Source: Euryarchaeota archaeon UBA86 (GTDB taxonomy: Archaea > Thermoplasmatota > Poseidoniia > Poseidoniales > Thalassarchaeaceae). From it: a stretch of DNA of 23,475 nucleotides. The notes beneath the pieces were generated by a model that saw only the letters and a list, made by a program, of their open reading frames with translations, did not search any database and was not told the origin of the DNA. Where the stretch lies: positions 1 through 23,475 of the forward strand of contig DAQX01000009.1 in the NCBI GenBank assembly GCA_002503055.1, given 5' to 3'. Positions 1-6,505 of the stretch are shown piece by piece; the first letter of the stretch is position 1, and each line of letters begins with the position of its first letter. Position numbers and translations under genes: made by a program.

Positions 1-315
1 GGTGGGCAGAAACAGAGAGTAGCAATCGCTCGCTCTCTTGCAATGAAGCCAGAGGTGATGTTATTCGACGAGCCAACTAGTGCTTTGGACCCCGAACTCA
101 TTGGTTCAGTGCTGCAGACCATCAGGAGTCTTGCCGATGATGGCATGACAATGGTTGTAGTCACACACGAGATTGGCTTCGCCAGAGATGTTGCTGACAG
201 AGTAGTCTACATGGACGAAGGATTGGTGGCCGAAGAAGGTCCGTCTTCAATTATCAATGAACCTAAGACAGAGCGTATGCGCAAGTTCCTATCTTCAATT
301 CATGAGGAAGATTAG
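1..315 (+). CDS. Amino-acid ABC transporter ATP-binding protein, C-terminal part (5' end outside window)
   Basis: The reading frame is open from base 1 and gives 104 residues, the C-terminal half of an ABC ATPase. It starts inside the signature motif (GGQKQR), followed by Walker B with D-loop (LFDEPTSALDPE) and the H-loop histidine (VVTHE). The EPTSALDPE form with the following IGSVLQTIRSLADDG is typical of the polar amino-acid family (GlnQ/HisP/ArtP), which powers import of glutamine, glutamate, arginine or histidine with a membrane permease and a binding protein; those partners would lie outside the window. The internal ATG at 43 is not a start, because the signature motif lies upstream of it in frame. 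The stop codon overlaps the gdhA stop on the other strand by 4 bp. Substrate is not readable from this fragment. Confidence 0.93.
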   Translation, partial: GGQKQRVAIARSLAMKPEVMLFDEPTSALDPELIGSVLQTIRSLADDGMTMVVVTHEIGFARDVADRVVYMDEGLVAEEGPSSIINEPKTERMRKFLSSIHEED

Positions 316-1667
316 ACCATTCCTTGGGCCTGCATTGCTTCAGCGACCTTGAGGAATCCTGCGATGTTTGCTCCAGCGACATAGTTTCCTGGCATACCGT
401 ACTTCTCAGCGGTCTCAAATGCGTTCTTGTGGATGTCCACCATGATAGCCTCGAGTTTTTCATCGACCTCTTCGCGAGTCCAGTTCATTCTCAGACTGTT
501 TTGACTCATTTCTAGGCCAGAAGTGGAGACCCCTCCTGCATTGGATGCTTTTCCTGGTGCAAACAAAATTCCGTTTGCATGGAAGCACTCTACTGCCTCT
601 GGAGTACAGGGCATGTTAGCACCTTCAGCTACTGCGATGACATTGTTGTTAACTAGCATCTGCGCCTCTTCACCATTTACCTCGTTCTGTGTAGCGCAAG
701 GAAGAGCGATGTCCACTTGATTATCCCACAGACCGTTGAGATTTGGTTCTGGCTCAGAGGCAGTGAAATCAACCCCCTCGAAGTTGTCGGCATATTCCTT
801 GATTCTTCCTCTTCTGTTATTCTTCAGATCCATTATCCAAGCCAGCTTCTCTCTGTCTATTCCTGCAGCGTCGTAGATGAATCCACTGCTGTCTGACATG
901 GTTACAGGCTTTCCACCTAGATCCAGTACCTTCTCGCAAGCGAACTGAGCAACATTACCTGAGCCACTGATGGCCACAGTAGCACCATCGAAACTCTTGC
1001 CCTTAGTCGCAAGCATCTCGCGAGCGAAGTAGACCAAACCGTATCCTGTGGCTTCTGGCCGGATTAGCGACCCTCCGTATGATAGTCCCTTGCCAGTAAA
1101 AACTCCTGTGAACTCGTTTGCAAGTTTCTTGTACATTCCGAATAGATATCCAATCTCTCTACCTCCGACTCCGATATCACCTGCAGGGACATCAAGGTCT
1201 GCACCGATATGCCTCCACAACTCCATCATGAAAGATTGGCAGAAGCGCATGACTTCGGCATCAGACTTACCCTTAGGGTCAAAGTCAGAGCCACCCTTTC
1301 CTCCGCCCATTGGGAGTCCGGTCAGGCTGTTCTTGAAGACCTGCTCAAATGCTAGGAACTTCAGAATAGATTGATTGACACTTGGGTGGAATCTCAGACC
1401 TCCCTTGTATGGTCCGATTGCGCTATTGAACTGAATTCTGAAACCCCTATTGACATGGAAGTTACCATTATCATCATACCAAGGGACTCTGAACTGAACG
1501 ATTCGCTCGGCTTCAACTACGGCTTTGACTACAGGAAGGTACTCCGGATGAGCCTGAATAACAGGAACTAGGCTATCCAGTACTTCTTCTACTGCCTGAT
1601 GGAATTCAGGCTGTTCTGGGTCTCTTGCAATTACGCTGTCGTATACTTCTTTCATTGTGCTGTCCAT
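312..1667 (-). CDS. gdhA: NADP-type glutamate dehydrogenase
   Basis: This 451-residue protein has the length and motifs of the hexameric E. coli GdhA-like class (EC 1.4.1.4), which makes glutamate from 2-oxoglutarate and ammonium. The substrate site is seen as PMGGGKGGSDFDPKGK (about residues 119-134) and the catalytic Asp region as DVPAGDIGVGGRE (about 159-171). The Rossmann loop GSGNVA is at 235-240, and the second strand ends in SDSSG (258-262) rather than an acidic residue, which favours NADP(H). The AEGANMP motif is near the C-terminus. The ATG at 1667 has GGTGA four bases upstream; a second in-frame Met is at residue 5. It converges on the amino-acid ABC ATPase gene. This class is more common in bacteria than in archaea, so transfer is possible. 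Identity is secure. Confidence 0.97.
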   Translation of the reverse strand: MDSTMKEVYDSVIARDPEQPEFHQAVEEVLDSLVPVIQAHPEYLPVVKAVVEAERIVQFRVPWYDDNGNFHVNRGFRIQFNSAIGPYKGGLRFHPSVNQSILKFLAFEQVFKNSLTGLPMGGGKGGSDFDPKGKSDAEVMRFCQSFMMELWRHIGADLDVPAGDIGVGGREIGYLFGMYKKLANEFTGVFTGKGLSYGGSLIRPEATGYGLVYFAREMLATKGKSFDGATVAISGSGNVAQFACEKVLDLGGKPVTMSDSSGFIYDAAGIDREKLAWIMDLKNNRRGRIKEYADNFEGVDFTASEPEPNLNGLWDNQVDIALPCATQNEVNGEEAQMLVNNNVIAVAEGANMPCTPEAVECFHANGILFAPGKASNAGGVSTSGLEMSQNSLRMNWTREEVDEKLEAIMVDIHKNAFETAEKYGMPGNYVAGANIAGFLKVAEAMQAQGMV

Positions 1668-1761
1668 TGGCTCACCAAGGGGATTTTTTGATTCCAGTTA
1701 GAGGTACCGGGCGCTTGCGCGACCGAAGAGGGGTTTTTCAAAGGTATCATCAAGAATTGTC

Positions 1762-1795
1762 AAAAAATGCGTACTATGTATGCTGAGTTACTCAG
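1762..1795 (-). terminator. Possible terminator of the HD gene
   Basis: Read on the minus strand, an inverted repeat (arms CTGAG/CTCAG, 3-nt loop, 1783-1795) overlaps the HD gene stop codon. A run of six T follows about 16 nt later (1762-1767 as A on the plus strand). Archaeal terminators are mainly T tracts, so the T6 is the stronger part. The inverted repeat is also a perfect 13-bp palindrome around a central base and could instead be an operator upstream of gdhA. Confidence 0.3.
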
Positions 1796-3108
1796 GAGAA
1801 CAGGTGTCTTTCGGCTAACTGTGCGACTTTTTCTTGGTGACTTGGTAGTGTAATCACATATACTGCAGCTTGGCTTACTTGGCGCCTCCTTAGTGCATCG
1901 GCAATAGGGGTGTGTTCGCGGAACCATCTGGTTTTACCGTCATCTCCGAGAATCCTTACCTCGACTTGAGACATCCTGGGCTCTGAAAGCAAGAGTTTGA
2001 TGTTAGGCACATCTACTGCGACATAGCCTGGAGGGAGGCCTGCCCTATGTGCTAAATCGTCCTCGAACTGGCGTCTACTCTCTGAATTCTCTACGATACT
2101 GAGTAAATTTGTGATTTGATCCTCGCTCAAATCCTCTCTACGCCTACTAGCGCATACCTTGAGCAGTTGTCTGTACTTCAATCGTCTAATCATATCCTGA
2201 GCATAATCTCCTGCATTCGCCAGAGCCTCCCAAACCTCGGCATCGACTCTGCGCTGCAAGTCTATCGAATCGGGTAAACTGTCAGAACTCCTCTCAACCG
2301 CTCTTGAGAGCATGACTTCGGTAACTCTAGTGACACGATGGAAGTATACTGCACTGTACATCAGAGCGCGGGCCATCATCATGCCCTCTAGAGCAGGTAG
2401 GCCTCCTTCTTCTACAGCAATGTCTCCGCTATGCCTCTCCAGACACATGATTAATCTGCGATGATCGACGATGCCGTGTTTTACTCCTGTAAAGTGTGAG
2501 TCTCTAAGCAGATAGTCTAGTTGATCGCAATCAACAGGTCCGTGCACTAGATGGGCTAGTGTGAAATCTTGATCTACGAAATCCTCCTTTCCTGCAGACC
2601 ATGCGCTCAATGATCGTTCTGTTCCGCCTGCCCCTGGTCCTCGGATTAGTCCGGCGACCTCCTTGGGATCTAAACCGTGAGACTCCAATATGTCTGGAAC
2701 TGACTTTCTGTCAAGAACGGATTTCTCCTCTCCTTCACGTAGCACATCATATTCTCCGACAATTATCCCCTCGGTTATGGACATGTGATCCATACCTCCT
2801 CGCTCGTGTAGGATGTGTTCTAGAGTATGAGAGTAGGGGCCATGGCCTACATCATGCAACATCGCAGCGGCTTGCACGGTTTCGGTCTCGAGTTCATCCA
2901 AACCTATTGATTCAGCCATCATGCCGGCAATATGAGAAACTCCCAATGAGTGTTCAAAGCGTGTGTGGTGAGCACCTGGAAATACAAGATGTGCGAGGCC
3001 GAGCTGTTTGATATGGCTGAGTTTGTTCATCTCTGGAGTGTTCAGCAAGTCGGCTCTAACGCCCTCTATTCTGAACTGCCCGTGAATGGCGTCGTTGATT
3101 ACCTTCAT
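1792..3108 (-). CDS. HD-domain phosphohydrolase (COG1078/SAMHD1-like)
   Basis: The gene encodes a 438-residue HD-superfamily metal-dependent phosphohydrolase. The N-terminus (KVINDAIHG) is typical of the COG1078 family, and so are RFEHSLGVSH (metal His 53), the HDVGH signature (His85-Asp86-xx-His89) and a DCDQLDYLLRDSHFTG segment in the middle. Relatives include SAMHD1 and bacterial dNTP triphosphohydrolases, so nucleotide hydrolysis is likely, but the substrate is not determined by sequence. I chose ATG 3108 because family members begin close to this motif; a GTG at 3138 would add ten residues. The gene is divergent from the ribbon-helix-helix regulator. No membrane segment or signal peptide is seen. 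Family assignment is firm and substrate open. Confidence 0.9.
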   Translation of the reverse strand: MKVINDAIHGQFRIEGVRADLLNTPEMNKLSHIKQLGLAHLVFPGAHHTRFEHSLGVSHIAGMMAESIGLDELETETVQAAAMLHDVGHGPYSHTLEHILHERGGMDHMSITEGIIVGEYDVLREGEEKSVLDRKSVPDILESHGLDPKEVAGLIRGPGAGGTERSLSAWSAGKEDFVDQDFTLAHLVHGPVDCDQLDYLLRDSHFTGVKHGIVDHRRLIMCLERHSGDIAVEEGGLPALEGMMMARALMYSAVYFHRVTRVTEVMLSRAVERSSDSLPDSIDLQRRVDAEVWEALANAGDYAQDMIRRLKYRQLLKVCASRRREDLSEDQITNLLSIVENSESRRQFEDDLAHRAGLPPGYVAVDVPNIKLLLSEPRMSQVEVRILGDDGKTRWFREHTPIADALRRRQVSQAAVYVITLPSHQEKVAQLAERHLFS

Positions 3109-3206
3109 CTCTGACCCTGCGAGGCTGCGAAAGGACACTCTGCCTTGAATCGCACTATCGCAAATTCCTGTGAATATGAGAAATCGGCCAGGGTTCTAAC
3201 GACATG

Positions 3207-3241
3207 TTGCATTTCAATTGTCTTACATTTGCAATACAATT
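3207..3241 (+). promoter_or_regulatory. Direct repeat TTGCAnnnCAATT, 22-bp period, in the HD/RHH divergent promoter region
   Basis: Two copies of TTGCAnnnCAATT lie at 3207-3219 and 3229-3241. The ten fixed bases are identical and the copies start 22 bp apart, about two helical turns. They sit 40-74 nt upstream of the RHH start. RHH proteins bind tandem short sites on one face of DNA, so this is a plausible operator for the adjacent regulator. The AT-rich stretch CAATTAATA (3237-3245) could be its TATA region. The role is inferred. Confidence 0.35.
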
Positions 3242-3280
3242 AATAGGCTCTACCCGGTCTGCCAGACTCAGGAGGAATGC

Positions 3281-3652
3281 GTGGTGGCCGGTGTCAGTCC
3301 GATGGTTTCGCTAAGAATACCTGAAGATCACCTACTGGAAATCGACCAAAGAGTCGGTCTCGATGGGATGAGGAACAGGTCTGATGTGATCAGAGAGGCT
3401 GTTCGCAAGTACCTAGCATCGCCTCTTCCTTCAATGGGTGAGCGAGTCGAGGTCGACCTTGGTCCTGATTTGACTGCCAGAATGAGGGATTTTTGCAAGT
3501 TGCACGGAGACACTCCGTCCTCCGTTCTGCGTCAGGCAGCTCGCACACATATTGCGAAGGCAACACTCGAAGGAGCCACTGTTGACAGGGTTCTCGAGAT
3601 GCGCATGGATGAGCTGCGTGCGCGCTTTGATGAAGATTCGAACGCTCTATGA
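3281..3652 (+). CDS. Tandem ribbon-helix-helix transcriptional regulator
   Basis: This 123-residue protein appears to hold two RHH (CopG/Arc-like) units. The first has a strand SLRIPE and a helix pair ending in NRSDVIREAVRKYL; the second has a strand VEVDLG and a helix pair ending in TPSSVLRQAARTHI. RHH proteins bind DNA as two-stranded ribbons from a dimer, so a tandem copy could act as a single-chain dimer. GTG 3281 was chosen because AGGAGG at 3270-3275 lies five bases upstream; ATG 3302 would also leave the first strand intact, and the longer frame from 3218 has no Shine-Dalgarno. A C-terminal helix (about the last 28 residues) may oligomerise. The gene is divergent from the HD phosphohydrolase. 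Targets are unknown and self-regulation is likely. Confidence 0.8.
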   Translation: MVAGVSPMVSLRIPEDHLLEIDQRVGLDGMRNRSDVIREAVRKYLASPLPSMGERVEVDLGPDLTARMRDFCKLHGDTPSSVLRQAARTHIAKATLEGATVDRVLEMRMDELRARFDEDSNAL

Positions 3653-3689
3653 GGTGAGAGATTGAGCGATGATGGGATGCACAGAAATG

Positions 3690-3880
3690 CGGGGGGGCGT
3701 CATCGGCGCCCCCTCGCCCAAACTTCCCTTGGCCTGAGAGGTTTGGTCCTGAGGGCTAAGCTCTCTAACGCCGCAGGATACGATGCTCACGAGGCTCCTA
3801 GAATTCAGAATAGAGCCGATAAAGAAGACCTGCTTTGAAAATCAACACACACCGTCCCGCACATTCGTGCGGGGCACCCA
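3690..3880. ncRNA. Candidate structured non-coding RNA (four hairpins)
   Basis: The 292 bp between 3653 and 3944 has no credible ORF. It contains four hairpins. H1 (3693-3713) has perfect 7-bp GC arms and a 7-nt loop. H2 (3736-3765) has a 5-bp outer stem, a small internal loop and a 7-bp inner stem with two G-U pairs and a TGA loop. H3 (3793-3817) has 5-bp arms. H4 (3854-3875) has a 9-bp stem including one G-U and an ATTC loop. CTTTTG follows at about 3892. I do not recognise RNase P, SRP RNA or a tRNA here. Strand is undecided because the stems are nearly symmetrical. H1 could alternatively end the RHH transcript. Confidence 0.33.
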
Positions 3881-3911
3881 ACTTAGAGGGGACTTTTGTA
3901 TGTCAACTGGA

Positions 3912-3944
3912 TAGTTAAAAATCTGAGATTACTATCATCAATTC
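3912..3944 (+). promoter_or_regulatory. TATA-like promoter of the helicase gene (leaderless)
   Basis: TTAAAAA at 3915-3921 is centred 27 nt before the ATG at 3945. That is the archaeal spacing between TATA box and transcription start, so the mRNA would start at or next to the ATG. No Shine-Dalgarno precedes the ATG, in agreement with leaderless translation. Confidence 0.5.
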
Positions 3945-5993
3945 ATGGCCAATCTTCTTGGTCGTTCTATAGTCAGGTCGGGTTCCATGAGTAAGGCAGA
4001 CAGCGAATCTTCGAGTTTGTTTTTCGCCCATAAGACCGTTAGAGAATCTCAAAAAGAGATGATTGAAGATGGGAGAAATGCACTTGAAAAGGGAGATTTT
4101 CTGTTGGCGGCAGCCCCTACGGGAATCGGTAAGACTGCGGCAGCGTTAGCTTCGGCACTAGAGATTTCAATGAGTAGCAGAGATATTGTAGAAAATAAGA
4201 AAATCATCTTCATGACAGGTAGGCAGTCTCAGCACCGGATAATCGTAGATACTGTTAGGAAAATAAATTCCAGAATCCCCGATGGATTCCCTAGAGTGAA
4301 ATTAGTAGATATTATCGGGAGAGAAAGTATGTGTGAGCACATCGACAAATCTACTGGAAAGTGCTCATGCGAGGAAGAAGTTGTTGAAGAATCTCGCAAA
4401 GGCAGGAGATCTGATCTGCGAGAAAAGATGCTTGAGGAGCCTAGACATGTTGGATGGAGTATAGAATATGGTAGGCAGCGCAAGATTTGTGCATGGGCGA
4501 CTGCTAGATCTGCAGCTTCAAGAGCAGATATCTTAGTGTGCGACTATAATCATATTTTCATTGATAGCATAAGAGAAAGTTCCCTACCTGCAATGGGAAT
4601 TGAAATTGAAAATTCGATATTGATTGTAGATGAAGCACATAATTTACCAGACAGGATTAGGAAGGGTCTTGAGAGAAATATTAGAGAAAATGTGTTTCGA
4701 AGAGCATTGTCGGATATTGAAGAGTACAAAGGCAACCTCAACAAAATCTCAGAGCGATTGGACATATCTGAGGCTCACGGGCTGGAAGAAGCAACTATTC
4801 TTGAACAGCAGATTAAGGCACTGAGGAATGACACTGGAGTGAAGAGGTGGTTCTCAAAGCAGCAAACCGAATTAGAAAATTCAGGCAAGGATGACATCAG
4901 AATTGAAACTTCAGATTTCCTAGGAATCATTTCTAGAACAATCAATAGTATTGGAGGCAGAGGGGAGGAGGATATTGATTCCACCATCAGGAAGATGTGT
5001 GAGTCACTTCGCCGTGTGATGATTGAAGATGATGATTCATTAGAAGAAGATGAAGAGAATGACTGCATTAGACTGGCTGAATTCCTCAGTATATGTTTGA
5101 AATACAGAGATAATACTGCTCTTGCACTAGTTTTCGACAACTTAGGAGATGAAAAAAGAATTACTAGTCACTTACTTGATCCGGCATTGATTGGTAAACC
5201 AATATTTGAGAAATCTTGTGGTTCAATATTGATGTCAGGAACTCTATTTCCTCCTTCCATGTATTCCGACATACTAGGGATTCCGGAGAATCGGTCAAAT
5301 AGCGTTGAATATAAATCTGGATTCCCACTAGAAAATAGGCCAATAATAATCGCAAGCGATGTTACTAGTAAGTTCACAGAAAGAGAAGCGAGTTTTTCTG
5401 CAATAAGTAAGCACATTAGTTCTGTTCTAGAAAAAACGCCTGGAAATGTTGCTATCTTCGCCCCAAGTTATCTAATGATGGACAGAATCTATTCGGATAT
5501 ATCCTATACTTTCGGAAAGAGGAAAGAGAGGGAGGAAAGAGGGATGTCGAAGAACTTGGTTGAACGGAAGATAGACAGTTTGTATGAAGGAAGGGCAATG
5601 GGTGTAGATACTGTGTTATTTGGTGTCCTTAATGGTAAGTTCTCAGAAGGAGTAGATTATTCTGAAAATATACTTGATGCTGTGGTCTGTGTTGGTTTGC
5701 CTTTCCCTCCACCTAGTGCTAGACAAGAAGCTTTACTGGACTACTATACAAAGCGATTTGGTAGATCTAGGGCTTGGAGATACGCTAGTCAACAACCTGC
5801 TGTGAACAGTATACTTCAAGCGATGGGCAGGCCCATTAGGAAAGCCGAAGATAAAGCAATAATTGTTCTACTAGAGAAACGTCTACTGGAGCGTAGAAAT
5901 CAGGATTGTATGCCGACCAAGTCAATGCACATCATGCCATGCTCTAACTCTGTAAGAACTTCGAAGCAAATACAAAGATTCTTTGAGAAATAA
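3945..5993 (+). CDS. XPD/Rad3-like (DinG-family) iron-sulfur DNA helicase
   Basis: This 682-residue superfamily 2 helicase is probably a 5'-3' DNA unwinder in repair. It has Walker A AAPTGIGKT (56-64), the motif Ia region TGRQSQH (91-97), the DEAH box VDEAHN (228-233) and motif VI QAMGRPIR (625-632). Cysteines 130, 140, 142 and 182 lie between motif Ia and the DEAH box, where XPD proteins hold a 4Fe-4S cluster. Here the middle pair is CxC rather than the CxxC usual in characterised XPD, and Cys199 is a spare. The C-terminal part has the Rad3-type second helicase domain. ATG 3945 fits the TATA spacing; Met15 is an alternative start. The gene looks visibly richer in A/T and AGA/ATA codons than its neighbours. 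The specific repair role is not determined. Confidence 0.9.
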   Translation: MANLLGRSIVRSGSMSKADSESSSLFFAHKTVRESQKEMIEDGRNALEKGDFLLAAAPTGIGKTAAALASALEISMSSRDIVENKKIIFMTGRQSQHRIIVDTVRKINSRIPDGFPRVKLVDIIGRESMCEHIDKSTGKCSCEEEVVEESRKGRRSDLREKMLEEPRHVGWSIEYGRQRKICAWATARSAASRADILVCDYNHIFIDSIRESSLPAMGIEIENSILIVDEAHNLPDRIRKGLERNIRENVFRRALSDIEEYKGNLNKISERLDISEAHGLEEATILEQQIKALRNDTGVKRWFSKQQTELENSGKDDIRIETSDFLGIISRTINSIGGRGEEDIDSTIRKMCESLRRVMIEDDDSLEEDEENDCIRLAEFLSICLKYRDNTALALVFDNLGDEKRITSHLLDPALIGKPIFEKSCGSILMSGTLFPPSMYSDILGIPENRSNSVEYKSGFPLENRPIIIASDVTSKFTEREASFSAISKHISSVLEKTPGNVAIFAPSYLMMDRIYSDISYTFGKRKEREERGMSKNLVERKIDSLYEGRAMGVDTVLFGVLNGKFSEGVDYSENILDAVVCVGLPFPPPSARQEALLDYYTKRFGRSRAWRYASQQPAVNSILQAMGRPIRKAEDKAIIVLLEKRLLERRNQDCMPTKSMHIMPCSNSVRTSKQIQRFFEK

Positions 5994-6034
5994 AGAGCAA
6001 TGGGTTCATCCGAGTCCCTTGCTTCGGGGTGACG

Positions 6035-6505
6035 ATGGAGTGGTCTAGGATACAAGTTGAGATGCCCGACTCTGGCTCCGAGACAGACGCGTATTTAGAG
6101 ATAGGTAATTCTGGATTGGATGCTACTGCAGAGCAGATTCATGGCGAATTCATTGGTTCGGTCCCGCATCTGGAAGAGGCAATGCAGGGGCATGAATCAG
6201 TTATGTCAGATCTATCCAACTCAATTGAGGCTTCCAAGACAATGTCAAGGGATTTTCAGCCAGTCGGAGAAATACTGTCTGAACTTGGAGGAGCAATGAG
6301 TGGGCGTGAGATTTCCATACCTCTTCCTACATCAGTGCCCGAGGATTTGGTAGTTGAGTCGATTAATCAGGAAGAAGGTGCGTTGGTCAGGCTAATCGCT
6401 CCTGAGAGATTTGGTGGCATCATCAGGCACTTCTCTCTAAGCGAGGGTGATTCGATAGCGGGTGCCAGATGGTCAAGTGGCCGATTAGTGCTTGAGCTCA
6501 ACTAG
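6035..6505 (+). CDS. Conserved-looking small protein of unknown function
   Basis: The gene encodes 156 residues that I do not recognise. The N-terminus is a polar segment with possible beta strands. Residues of about 35-95 look helical and acidic (ALEEAM-, SDLSNS-like stretches). The C-terminal third is probably beta-rich, with alternating hydrophobics (ISIPLP, VRLIAP, GRLVLEL). There are no cysteines, signal peptide or membrane segment. It follows the helicase by about 40 nt on the same strand, so the two may be cotranscribed. ATG 6035 is preceded closely by GGTGA (6028-6032); GTG 6029 is in frame but lies inside that Shine-Dalgarno. The stop overlaps the giant surface protein stop by 4 bp. 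A coding role is supported by the full-length frame, the Shine-Dalgarno and the tight packing. Confidence 0.7.
   Translation: MEWSRIQVEMPDSGSETDAYLEIGNSGLDATAEQIHGEFIGSVPHLEEAMQGHESVMSDLSNSIEASKTMSRDFQPVGEILSELGGAMSGREISIPLPTSVPEDLVVESINQEEGALVRLIAPERFGGIIRHFSLSEGDSIAGARWSSGRLVLELN

Noticed and set aside
3218..3280. N-terminal extension of the RHH regulator from 3218
   Set aside because: No Shine-Dalgarno, and the segment overlaps the candidate operator and promoter; AGGAGG before GTG 3281 gives a better start.
3653..3944. RNase P RNA or SRP RNA in the hairpin-rich gap
   Set aside because: ACAGAAA at about 3680 recalls a conserved RNase P segment, but the GAGGAAAGTCC-type partner is missing on both strands. 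The SRP S-domain motif (GGAAG..AGCAGC) is also absent.
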